A stretch of DNA of 25,316 nt from Isohypsibius dastychi. Lineage: Eukaryota > Tardigrada > Eutardigrada > Parachela > Isohypsibiidae. The stretch is from NCBI GenBank assembly GCA_034696485.1, contig JAQIWT010000271.1:1-25316 (forward strand), written 5' to 3'. Below, in pieces: positions 13,258 through 23,714 of the stretch (the stretch's first letter is position 1; every line of letters begins with the position of its first letter). The translations under genes were made by a program, and so were the position numbers. The notes under the pieces were generated by a model. That model was not told the origin of the DNA. It saw only the letters and a program-made list of their open reading frames with translations, and ran no database searches.

Positions 13258-15042
13258 ATGCCATCTGTTACCGTTCCAAAACAAGAGGAATATGAAGTGG
13301 AACGTATCCTGGCGTCGAGAGTTGTTGACAGTGGAGGAAAGAAGAAGGTGCAATATCTGGTCAAGTGGGCTCATTTCTCTGATTGGGACAATTCTTGGGA
13401 ACTGGAGGAGAACTTCAAGGACTGCGACCGTCTCATCCAGGAATTTAAACTGAAAAGCTTGGCCAAGAAATCCGGTCCGGAAATCAATGCGCCAGACGGA
13501 GAAGGTTCGAAGAAGTTTTCAAAATTTGCTTCCGGCATTGTTTCGGAAATCGAGTGGCATTCATCCGATACTCTCTCTCTTAGCAGGTTCGTCGTCGAGC
13601 TCTGTGGATGGAAATAATCCAAATGAGCAGATATCTGGTGTATCAACGGTGCTTGCACCAGTGGTTGCAGTGGAGCAGACAGAGGTGAATGAGAAACTAC
13701 GCCATGGCAAATGCCTTCTTTTTTACAGTTTACTTCGATTTATTTCTGGTTGTGTTTTGGATAAACGTTGAAACTGCAGGAGTTCATGATTCTTTATTTT
13801 TTGAATTTGGCTCTCGAATTTGCTGCGATCGTAGACAATTGCTGGTCTCTGTCGCTTTTAGGAGCGCAGCATTTCTGGCTGGTTACACACCGGAAGTGCA
13901 TTGTCGCGGTTTTGCTAGATGGAAATCATGTGTGGCTTGGTTTCGTATCATGATTGTGGTTTGTTTTTTCAGTTGGAAAACTTGCGAAATGAGTTGTTGC
14001 TGAAGGATCAGGAGATTGAGAAACTTCGGACGGAAAAGACGCAGCTTGGATTATCATTGGCGGAACCAAGTGGAAGTCTGCCAGATGTTCCACAGCGCCA
14101 ATGCACAAAAACTCAGGTTTGTTCTGCAGTATTTAAATAGTTTTTGGACGATCTGTCTATACGATAGAATATCAAGTTTGGATTCTAGTTATGTAGTTCT
14201 CCTTTTGGATCTGAAATGAAAGTTCACAAGTGGTTTTTTTTGTTTCATTGGTCAGAACTCAAAAATTCGTCTCGAAAGTGCACGTCTTATCGGTTCAGCT
14301 GTTATATTATAATGGAAGTGAGTGGCTTGAAGAATTACTTCATTATACACCGAGAGCTGAAAAGTATACTGTGAAATTCTTGAACAACTTTGGTCCGCAA
14401 AAGGCATTTGTACGTTGTCGAACTGAATTTTGCAGAAGATAAGTTCGCCCACATCACCTTCATAAATTATCGGTGTATCATATGTACACCAACGTGAGTT
14501 ATGCAGGTTTTATTTTACTTAATCTGAAACCAATAATCAGGACGAGTTGCTGGCCGCAGTTTTTGCATCGAATCCGAATAATTTCGTTGTTTTTTGTTTC
14601 GCTTTGTGTATACTTTTCTTTCTAGTTGAACCGCCACTATTGGTAACTCTTGGTTTTCACTCTGACGACACATGAAAATCAGGTTTCAACTGATCAAGTG
14701 TACTTTGCAGAATACAGACGACCCTGGCCCCGGTCCCAGTCATTCTCTCAGCGACGCCACGTAAGCCACTCTCCGTTGATCTCGTTCTTGCTTTGCTGAC
14801 ATTTTGTATAATCAACCCTGTCCGTTGCAGAGTCGCTGGCACTGCTGAAACGTGTCGTTATCGGGAAGACTCGCCAGAAATCCCTGAGCCGTGAGTCTCT
14901 TGGCTGAGCAGCGATTGTTCAAAAATGTCGTTTGATATTTATTGTAGCCCTTTGCGACCCCGATCTGTTCATCTGAATTTGCGTAACAAACGACGTATAC
15001 ATACCCGGACAACGCGTCCATCAGCGGAAAGAATAAGCTTAG
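13258..15042 (+). CDS. HP1-like chromodomain protein with coiled coil (N-terminal and middle exons)
   Basis: Secure exons 13258-13504, 13587-13684 and 13973-14116 give 163 residues in phase. The chromodomain is near residues 9-62 (EEYEVERILASRVV ... YLVKWAHFSDWDNSWELEENF). The aromatic cage expected to bind methyl-lysine is present: Tyr in EEY, Trp in VKW, Phe in AHF. A Ser/Asn-rich linker and a coiled coil (LRNELLLKDQEIEKLRTEK) follow. Further exons 14711-14760, 14831-14890 and 14948-15042 share one open frame (SHSLSDATVAGTAETCRYRE... to a basic RNKRRIHTRTTRPSAERISL) and end in phase 1. What joins 14116 to 14711 is unresolved (candidate exon 14299-14442). No chromoshadow domain was seen. The frame stays open upstream to 13078, but MPSVTVPKQEEY resembles a normal short HP1-type start. 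The 3' end probably splices to a zinc-finger cassette. Confidence 0.65.
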
Positions 15043-16068
15043 GTGAGAGATGATCGAGCACATCAATGGCCAGCTGTTAAGGAGCTAGAAATTAGCATTT
15101 AGCTTGACTTATGTGGCACTACGCCTGCTAACTCGTGTATGGCAGAGAGTTTGAGCGAAACTGGTATTCGACTCCATCCATCCAGCCCACTTCCATAATT
15201 GGTGTTCGAAGAATCGTGTGGCACCGATTATTCTCGATGCCTACCCGAGCCTGACATACCTCCACTTGACTATTTCTCCAGTGAGATTTGTGCTCTATCG
15301 CGTTGTTTCGTGCATGTGTAGGAAACTTACACCGCATACGACGCAGGTATATGATAGCACTTGATTTGGCGATGCCACTGTCACCTGTGATGTTATCGTT
15401 TTCAAACCGGCCGGGTGACCCATATAGTAAAAACGTTGTGTAACAATGGCCCCGACAATGAAGTTTTGAAAATTATTCAGGGGCGCCCAGGTAATTTTTA
15501 GACAATGTAAGCTGTTCAAAGGATGTTTTTGAAGATCACCCCCCCCCCCCCCTTCGAAGGATGTTGAATGAAGAGATATTAGTTTGAGATATTCGTCAGA
15601 AAAACTATGTGGCGAATGACTCCAGTGGCACCATTCCGCACTTCGAAGTACCGGTGAATAACTGTGGTTGATAGCCATCAAGATGATGGCCAGACTCAAT
15701 GCGAGCTTTTCGATGCGCCAGCAAGGTTTCCTGGGTCAAATGTAGCAAAACGAATTCTTCTCATTTTCGTTTCGAGGGATGTTGATTTTGCGTTTAAACC
15801 CAAGGTCTGTCGATCATGACCTCGTTTTCAGCATATTTAACTTGTATGCTCAACATAATTCGGGCAACTGATTTTCACTTAAGTTTGGCCGGTTGGCTTG
15901 AGTGGTTTGAGAAGTGTCAATACATTGCGATTATTTACCCAAGTTACACAAAATCTTCGGATGATTTTCTCGGTGTTACTCAAAACGTTGAATTAGAGGT
16001 CGATTTAACCGCATTGGTGTAGCATTATCGAAATACCATAGCTGTCGATAACACATTTTAGTTTTTAG
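15043..16068 (+). other. Probable intron upstream of zinc-finger cassette A
   Basis: Begins with GTGAGA and ends GTTTTTAG. No exon found. It contains a C14 tract (15539-15552) and sequence partly repeated at 18030-18784 upstream of cassette B. Confidence 0.45.
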
Positions 16069-16647
16069 ATGCTCCGGTTGTCGAAGAGAAACGCCGGGAA
16101 AAGCGCCGACCAGGCGCTCCAATTTTGTGCAATTGTGTTTATTGCGCAAAAGGGAAGAAGCGGTACGTTTTTACTTTGTTTCGTCAGGGATAACAGTTTT
16201 TGATGTGTTTCGTTGATACAGAAAAAGAGTGAGTGGTCACACCCGAATTATCCACCAATGTCAGTTGTGTGGCAAAGACGTCAACAACGCTTATTGGCGT
16301 GGACACATGGCATCCCACAACCCAATCAAACGTCTCAGTTGCTCAGTTCAAGGCTGCCAGTATTCCACCCACGCTGCTTCGAAATTAAAGATCCACGAGG
16401 CGGTTCATACCGGTAAGTGTGATTTCATGATTTATCGCTCGGTCGGACAATTGAGGTATCTTTGCAGGGACTAAACCATTCAAATGTTTGCCATGCGCAA
16501 AAAGGTTTGCCAGAAAGGACACTTTGAAGCAGCACACCATGACGGCGACTCACATGTGTGTTGAACAAACCTTGTATTGATTATGAGAAGCATTTGTTAT
16601 CGGTCGGTGTTTCTAGTTTCAATCAGAAGAAGGCGTCAAAGAAATGA
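15120..16647 (+). repeat. Tandem duplication unit A (intron plus zinc-finger cassette)
   Basis: Both the exons and the preceding noncoding sequence resemble the unit at about 18030-19361. Shared noncoding words include TCGATGC..GAGCCTGAC, GTGCATGTGTA-like segments, a C tract and a GATCATGA segment before the cassette. The copies are diverged, so the duplication is not recent. Confidence 0.65.
16069..16647 (+). CDS. C2H2 zinc-finger cassette A (3'-terminal exons)
   Basis: Exons 16069-16162, 16222-16412, 16468-16555 and 16617-16647 encode 134 residues and a stop. It opens in phase 1, so it needs an upstream exon and has no own start. Four zinc fingers: CVYCAKGKKRKRVSGH..., CQLCGKDVNNAYWRGHMASH, CSVQGCQYSTHAASKLKIH..., and CLPCAKRFARKDTLKQH, the last two joined by a TGTKPFK linker. 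Such fingers bind DNA. The basic first exon (EEKRREKRRPG) suggests nuclear localisation. The final exon follows a donor AT|GTGTGT and encodes a short lysine-rich tail (FNQKKASKK). The donor at 15042 has the matching phase, so this is likely the C-terminus of the chromodomain gene. Confidence 0.75.
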
Positions 16648-18029
16648 TGGTCACATTCAGATTTATCAAGAAAATGTACGCCGCACAATCGTTCAACGGA
16701 CGTAGTAATTCTTTGTTTGGATTTATTGGGTTGAAGCTGGAGTTTGTGAATTCATGCGAAGGTTTTTGTGCTCTAGCTGTTCGGTGAAAATTACGATTTT
16801 TATCTTAAGTTCCATATTATTTTTGTGACTTGAGCGTCGGTGTTTTCGTTCTGAGTTTGGATTAATCCAAAATTTCATTCATCTTGATAAGCTGATGATG
16901 AACTAAACAACACACCAACAACAACATGCCTGTGTCTTCCTACAGGTTTTAGCTCCTCTTTCCGATTTTGTTCAAATTCATCCATTGTATCTCTTTTCGC
17001 TCAGTTTCTGTATAGTGAAGAATATCAGGGTGTTTTACTCGAAGCAAACACCATTTTTAACTGACAGCAGATAAGTTTGCAGTGTCTGCTAAGTTCACCT
17101 TTCAGATTGAAACGGGCGCGAACCTAACCTAGCAGGAATTTGAAACTAGGTGTTATCGAATGAAGTAGTTGTACAGTAATGGCTTTTCCAACCCCGTCAT
17201 ACATTTCACGTGCCAGTAATCCAAAACTGGACTTCCCAAACATTCACCCGAGAAATGTAGCCATCAGAATTGTCACTGAAAACACTCTGCAAGAATTACT
17301 ACACGTTGGAGACCTCGCGATTGAGTTTGAAGCCAGCGTAAGTCACCGGCAATGTTTCGCGAACCTCATGTTTGCTTACCAGGCAACGTCCTGTTTCGGG
17401 TTCAGTCATCGTCGGTACGGTCAGTCCTCTTCTTGTCCTCTTCTTGTCTTTCTTCTCCGTGTCAGTCCCCGTGCTTACCGAATTTTATTCGGAAATTTTC
17501 TTTGAATTGGGAGTTCCTCCTTTCCAATAAGCATTGAATATTATAAACCAAATGGATCCACTCTTTTAAGGACTGTGGTTTCCCAAAATACAATGGCTAT
17601 AGTTGCCCCCTTGGCAAAAACACTCTTATCGTACCCGCGTCCCGCGCTATGGTTTTCAGCGCATTTGGGGTGAATTCTCGTTTTTATGTGACTGCAATTA
17701 GACTTAAATGTTGTGAGCTGTTTGTCCCCCATCCCCTTAAGGGAAGAAGCACCACTTCTATTAACCATATGGTGTCTCTGAAGGATAAAGCGAGAAGTTT
17801 CAGATGGTTTTCCTCAACACGACCTCCCATAGATTTTCATATTATGAGTTTTTCAAAACCTCAAACACTCCGGCATCCCCGGTCCCCCCCCCCCCCCCCC
17901 ACCGCCTGGTCTCACTCGTCAGGAATGCTTACTTTACCTGCCCTCCTCCAAGTACGCGTGGGGCTTGTGAATTGGGAGTAAGTCTGAAGAACCCGATGAG
18001 AGGAGTCAGATCTGTTCTCATTTGTTTAT
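16648..18029. other. Region between the zinc-finger cassettes
   Basis: No recognised protein. An open segment 17179-17339 starts with ATG (MAFPTPSYISRASNP) and ends at a consensus donor, GTAAGT, so it could be a first or internal exon. The downstream frame could not be resolved. A C17 tract lies at 17884-17900. Confidence 0.4.
17884..17900 (+). repeat. C17 homopolymer
   Basis: Seventeen consecutive C on the + strand, followed closely by CACCGCC. It is the longest of the C/G tracts in the window; others lie at 15539-15552 and 18543-18552. Confidence 0.85.
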
Positions 18030-19361
18030 CATATTCATAAACTGGTCATGCTTTTGGTCTTCCAACGAAAGCACGCAATCCGTGATCTAGAGCACAACAT
18101 CTCATGGATTTCAACAAATGTAGAAAAAACGTCTGAGGGCTGAACATACTCGATGCTCATGTGAGCCTGACCTACTGTTCTCCCAGTTCCCGTACAGCGA
18201 AAAACACAATCACGTGCGTAATTTCGTACATGTGTAACCGAGACATACCGTACAAGACGCATGTCCTAATTTTGAGGTGATTATTCAGTAGAATGTGAGA
18301 GTTGTCAATGTTGGCCGCACACCACAAAGTAGCTGGAGGGGAGGGGGGCACTGATGGTTGCCGATAAACCATTTGAGAAATGGGTTATCAAACGTATGAG
18401 CCGATTGACTTCAGCATCGGCACTGTGCACTTCCAAACCTTGGATAGCAATGCAACTTATTGCCGGTCAATTGGGAGCATGATCAGTGCAGGCTTATCGA
18501 TTTCCAGAGCAAAGTCTCCAGAGTCAAACTGTTGTAAAAGCTCCCCCCCCCCATCTCGTAAGATGCTAACTTGTGCGAGAACCGAGGTCTCCCGATCATG
18601 ATTTCGTATTCCGCATGTCAAAGTTTCAACCAGACTCGGACAACTGAATTTTTCCCCGTTTTTGTGCAGTCGTCACTAGCAGTTTGGGAAGTGCTGGTGG
18701 ACTAGAAATGTTATGAGACCCTGATATCAACATAATCCATCATCTGAAAATGGTAAATTGCTGATATTGCATTTTTGGTTTCAGATGCTCCGGTTCTCAA
18801 GAAGACACGTCCAGAAAAACGTCGAGCAAGCTTGGCGATAGTGCGCGATTGTGTTTATTGCGCCGAAGGAGGAAAACGGTATGGTTTTGCCATTTCTGTC
18901 CAGCTGACATTTTTAATTGTGTTCGCTTGATGCAGAAAAAAAGTCAGCGGGAGAACCCGCATTGTTCACCAATGTGGCTATTGTTCGGAAGACGTTAACA
19001 ACGCTCACTGGCGCTGCCATATGGAGTCCCACCAGCTCCTGAAACGATTTACCTGTCCGGTTCCAGGCTGTAACTATTCAACGCACACTCGTCAAAAGTC
19101 CAACAATCACGCCGCGGCTCACAGCGGTGAGTGCAAGTTCGTGTTTCACGGCACGGTTAGACAACTGAATTTTCTATGCAGGTGAAAAGAAATTCAAGTG
19201 TCTTCCGTGTGGGAAAAGTTTCGCTAGGCAAGATGTGTTAAAACAACATACGAGGACAGCGCGTCACAGGTTCGTTGAACAAATGTTGTGCCGGTTATCA
19301 GAAGCAGCTGTTGTACATGGATCTTTCTAGGGACAAACAGCGGAAGGTGCTCCGCAAATGA
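18030..19361 (+). repeat. Tandem duplication unit B (intron plus zinc-finger cassette)
   Basis: Diverged copy of 15120-16647. It keeps the cassette exon lengths exactly and shares patches of upstream noncoding sequence, including a C tract (18543-18552) and the segment just before the first cassette exon. Confidence 0.65.
18785..19361 (+). CDS. C2H2 zinc-finger cassette B (3'-terminal exons)
   Basis: Exons 18785-18878, 18936-19126, 19182-19269 and 19331-19361 have exactly the lengths of cassette A (94, 191, 88, 31 nt) and the same phases. Four fingers: CVYCAEGGKRKKVSGR..., CGYCSEDVNNAHWRCHMESH, CPVPGCNYSTHTRQKSNNH..., and CLPCGKSFARQDVLKQH, with a SGEKKFK linker and tail DKQRKVLRK. In the first finger the first expected zinc-binding His is Arg (SGR versus SGH in A), so that finger may not fold. 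The other three keep all ligands. The finger-3 helix and linker differ from A, so the DNA target should differ. It has no own start; it may be an alternative terminus of the chromodomain transcript or part of a separate gene. Confidence 0.75.
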
Positions 19362-19801
19362 ATCCACCTTGCCTCATCGGCTGGAAGTTTACGTTACACT
19401 CATCCAGTAAATTTGTTCTGAGAAATTGATTCCTCGTTTACGTTTTTGTTCGGTGATCGAGAATTATTGATTCCGCAGTACTTGTGCTGCCGCGAGCTTT
19501 GCAGCTCTCCGATTTTTCAACTTAATTCCTCATGTATTCCTTCTGTTCGGACGAATCCAGCGTTTCACCGATCATCAATTAGCCATCGATGAACTCGAAT
19601 AATCTGATGGTGAATCAAAACATTGATCTTCAAAACGATACCTCAGTACAACACAATTCGGTACAATTTATTGTTCTTGGAACTGAAAATTCTCAAAAAC
19701 ACACAAGTAAACTCACTGAAAACTGTTCGGGATCTAGATTTCAAAAGAACCCGACGTTTCAAAGAATGCATGAGTTGTCCTTCTGATGACGCTTGTTACT
19801 G
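19362..19801. other. Gap between cassette B and the guanylate cyclase relic
   Basis: Nothing recognised. It is probably the 3' end of the zinc-finger transcript followed by degraded sequence. Confidence 0.4.
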
Positions 19802-21130
19802 GGAATGACCTACCTCCACGGAACCGAGATTCGGTCACATGGCATGTTGTCATCGTTGACCTGCTTGATCGATATTCGTTTCGCGTTGAAGATATCTGAT
19901 TACTGTCTGATAATTTCGTGATAAGGAGGATCTTGAACCACCGCGTCGCGCTATAAAGAAAAGTAGTTTTTCCATTTGTTATGGAGGCCACCTGAACTCC
20001 TCCGGCAAAATATGCCATCCAAAGGAACAGAGATTCAACGCAGAGTGATTCCAGCTCACCTAGTGAAATATCACATTTGCTCTTTCTCAGGAAGGGGGAT
20101 GTATACAGCTTTGCAATCATTTTACAACAAATCATCTTGAGAAGCGATTCATTTGAGCTTCTTTATGACCCGCTGGAGTTGTCCACCTCTGAAACTGTGA
20201 AAACAGGTCCCCCAGAAACGATGCATGGCTTACTCCATAACGAATGAAGGATTTTCGTGGAAAGGTCATCGCTTCTGCCTTCCGATCACGAGTCCCGCCT
20301 TCAGCGTGTTCAAATGAATTGTAATAACTTAGTGGAACGATGTAAGTAAGCGATACCATTTGAACGGCAGACTTTCTCAAGATTTGGGAGCTAATATTGT
20401 GAATATCTCTTAAAGAAAATGAAACAGTATGCAGCTGATCTCGAACTGAAGGTAGCCAATCAAGCTTACCAGTTCATGGACGAGAAAAATCGATCAGAAG
20501 AATTTCTCAGTCAACTCATACCAAAGCACCGAATGACCTGCGTTTAAAACCGACGATAATTTCAGATCAGTACGTAGTCGTTGCGTTACCCATGGGTGAA
20601 CATGTCGCACCTGGGACGTTTGAAATATTTTCATTCTATTCACAATTGCAGTGATATTGTCGGCTTTGTCTCTCTGGCAGCTACTGTCGAGGCAGCCCGA
20701 TGACTGCTGTGCTGCTGAATAGTCTGTACTCATTTGTTGATGGTATCTTGGAACATCACGATGTTTACAAGGTTGAAAAAATCGGAGATGCACACATGGT
20801 TTGTCCAAAACTGACCAGTTTGATCTCGTGTTGACCGCGGAATTCGTTCGCTTTGGCTGTGTTATAGACTGCCTATCCGTAACGGTAATAGGCATGTACT
20901 GGAGATCGTGAACATGTCACTCGAAATCCGTGAAGGCATCCGAAGCTTCACGATGACACGCCTTCGCGATGAGCAGATCTAAATTCGAACCGGAATAAAA
21001 TTCAGATTTGGTTTGCACGCTCTCCCTCCCTATTTGAACTATTTGCGCTTTTGAAGCATATTTGGCTGTTTCTTGGTCCATGCGTTACAGGGATTGTAAA
21101 ACTCGAAATGCCATGCTTCTGCGTGTAGTA
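19802..21130 (+). pseudogene. Receptor-type guanylate cyclase, decayed (kinase-homology and catalytic parts)
   Basis: Motifs appear in family order on the + strand but in shifting frames. Kinase-homology part: GMTYLHGTEIRSHG then LIDIRFALKISDYCL (about 19802-19910), RPPELLRQN (about 19984), KGDVYSFAIILQQIILRS (about 20093) and RSRVPPSACSNEL (about 20290). Then the linker helix MKQYAADLELKV...EEFLSQLIPK (20419-20526). Catalytic part: [11 protein letters not shown] (about 20650), then after a frameshift [20 protein letters not shown] and EKIGDAHMV, then LPIRNGNRHVLEIVNMS (about 20870), a stop, IRTGI, and GPCVTGIVKLEMP (about 21080). In-frame stops and frameshifts are spread throughout, and the extracellular domain is missing. 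An intact protein would make cGMP at the membrane; this copy cannot. Confidence 0.85.
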
Positions 21131-21389
21131 TATTTTACCAGGTGGACACACTTCATTAAATATTGTCGCAAAAAACGATAGAAACTATAGAGAGCAAAAA
21201 CTATTAGAGCATATTGTAGAGAATTCCATAACTGACTCAATCACATTCTAAAAATCAAGATGCATCGATTCACAAAAAGGCGCGAGTAAGACTTATCCCC
21301 AAGCAAATTCACCCACAAAAATCAAATTCCAAAACCGGCATGACATCTATGGCAGTATCCGGCATCCAACTCATCACTTTCATTTCCGG

Positions 21390-23714
21390 TCAAGCTGTTT
21401 TGGGAGCTTTTGTGAATGTGCGCAGCAACTGGCTCCGAGGTGCGAATGCCACGGTGCAGTCCGGATATCCAGTCATGCTGCAATGTTCACACGGACGGAT
21501 GACAACTTTACGAGCTGGTGTCGGACTGACTTCCGGTGTGTTGACCAATGAGTCTACCATCCCATCGGCAATTGTGATCAATCGATCATCGCATATGCAA
21601 TCGACGAACAGTGCCTTCTTCGGAGTTATGTCCACTACTTCGGGGACGACAAAGTTTATAACCGAGCACTCCTACAAAGGAACAAATTCGTTGAAAGATC
21701 GCGCTACCCGAAATTCGTTTGATCAGCAGGTAAAAGCTGGAGAACTATTATATCTAAAATATGTTTGTTTGTAAGGCGAAAAGAGCAAATAATCACATGA
21801 GAGAATAACTGTGCATTCTCACTCCCCCTCTTCCAACTTCATTAAAGATTAGTTATTCCTCGTGACAAGGCTTCTCGAAACAACCGAAAATATGCTCGTC
21901 TTTTCCGTTCTACTGTATATAACGACTTTCCTAGCCTCCAATCCAAAAATTACGAATCAATTTCGAAATGAAAATTTGAATGACTGGAAGCGACTTCTCA
22001 CCATTCAAATACTCGAAGCATTTTATAAACGATTCTTTTTGTCGTTCAAAATAGTATTCTCAATTTTCGGTCAATATCTTGAAAAGAGAGCTTCGGCATT
22101 GTCCCGGCTTCGTGTTTTCAGCGAAAACAAAAATTCTTGTCAGTCTTAAATCAGATTTTTTTATGTTTTTGGCAATGGGCGTTCTTTGAATCTCGCAAAT
22201 CAATTTTTACTCCTGTAATTATTTCGCCTTCGTCAGCTCATTCATCTTCATTACTTCCCTCGAATTTCCACCCGAAAGCGCGAGAAACGGAATCGTTTAT
22301 GTATCAATATTCAAATAGATCCTAAAAGCAAACCAAAAGTGACCGATGATATCATTCAACTGAAAATGGTGCGCAATCTCAAATGAGTTTGTAAAGCTGG
22401 CCTTTTGAAGAACCTTTCTTGCGATCTTACCATATCATCATGATTCTCATTAGCTTCCGTCGGCGTATCCAGTTTACATCCACTCAACTTCTGCTTCTCA
22501 ACTGGCGATTCCGCGAACGGAGCCGGAGTGAAGGAGAATCGCTCCATCGGAACTCCAACTGGTGAAATATCAACAAAAGACGTCTGGATATCGCAGTCTT
22601 CCGGTAGAATGTTTTTGGGAGGTGGAATTTCCGCCATCGATGTGACCAACACTGGAGACTTCCGGGTGGGATATGGAGTCAGCGGACGATCTGGAGATTT
22701 GATGGAACCAGAACCGGAAGAGATGCAGTTTGGCCTGGAAATATAGAAAAATTATTGGCGAATCGAATAAAAATAGTAAGAATGAAACTGAAAAACAAAA
22801 AAGAGCACGAACTACAAAGCATAAAGAATCAACGGAAAACAGAGCATTGACTGTTGACAAGATTCCACAAAAATATAAGGAGTTGAAAGAGAAAATGAAA
22901 TGAAAGGGGCAGCAAAACTTACAGAAGAAGGTTAACTCGAAACCGATCAAGATTGGAAAAATAAATTAGAAAACCGAAACATGTCATAATCTGCGTAATC
23001 GCAGATTATTTACCGAAATTGTTGTCAATGTTCAACGTTTTACGCACTTCAACACTGTCAACATCCGCAAAAATGGAGACCAAATGAATGGAGACCAAAT
23101 GAAACCAAAAGAAAATTAGACAGCGAAATGCAAAAGTGGTTAAAATGCGGAAATGAAAAATTGCCGAAAACCACAAAGCTCAAGTCTGGACTGCGATTCC
23201 CTACCTACATCTCAGTTTTACTCATCGTTCATACTTTGCTTCAACTTTCAGAATATCAGCCCAAATTCAACTGTAATTATACTAACACTGATTTTATGTC
23301 GTACATCAGTCTGAAAATTCTTATAAAAAGAAAAGAGCGAAGAAAACCAAAGAGAAATATAACCGATCTGAAATTTTACTTTGAGAGCCGGCGATCAACT
23401 TACTGTGAGCTTGAGTGGATCTCGCCAATGACCACATTATCTATTATTACAATCGAAGAACGGTTCGACGTTTTCAGTTCCGGTGACGACGGGCGACTTT
23501 CCTTTACGACGACTTCCGGCGCCGATGAAGAGACGTTCACTTCTCGATCAAGCCCATCCGGAATTATTTCACTCGGGTTCGACGCTGCCACATTACCAGC
23601 AGGTACTGGAGGCGCTTCTGCAAGCAGAAAAAAACAAGATAAAATCGCAATAAAAAGCAACGAAGATGGAGCTGCAGAAACAAAGCTTAAAATAATCGAA
23701 CCCATTTCTTGCAA
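21390..23714 (-). CDS. Unrecognised protein, possible signal peptide, Pro/Ser-rich with C-terminal cysteines
   Basis: Three exons in phase give 298 residues: 23714-23404, 22734-22431, 21671-21390. From the ATG at 23714 the N-terminus reads like a signal peptide (LLFIAILSCFFLLAEA), but that stretch is also a good polypyrimidine tract and acceptor (TTTCTGCTTGCAG|AA at 23618). An alternative is that coding enters at 23617 from an upstream exon. The middle is low-complexity: SRPSSPELKTSNRSS, KSPDRPLTPYPTRKSP, EIPPPKNILPEDCD. The last exon has spaced cysteines (DCICDD, RPCEHCSMTGYPDC) and ends APKTA. Splice sites are strong (CA|GTAAGT, ATG|GTAAGA, TTTGTAG). I know no family for it. The last exon also has a 144-codon open frame on the + strand, so exon 3 is the least certain. 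Confidence 0.5.
22986..23009. repeat. Perfect 10-bp inverted repeat with TAAT loop
   Basis: ATAATCTGCG at 22986-22995 pairs exactly with CGCAGATTAT at 23000-23009 around a 4-nt loop. It lies in the intron between the first two exons of the minus-strand unknown gene. Confidence 0.8.

Noticed and set aside
15295-15699. Open frame of 134 codons on the minus strand
   Set aside because: It runs through the C14 tract (poly-Gly) and intron-like sequence duplicated upstream of cassette B; no motif.
19734-20135. Open frame of 133 codons on the minus strand
   Set aside because: It lies antisense to the guanylate cyclase relic, whose motifs on the + strand are unambiguous.
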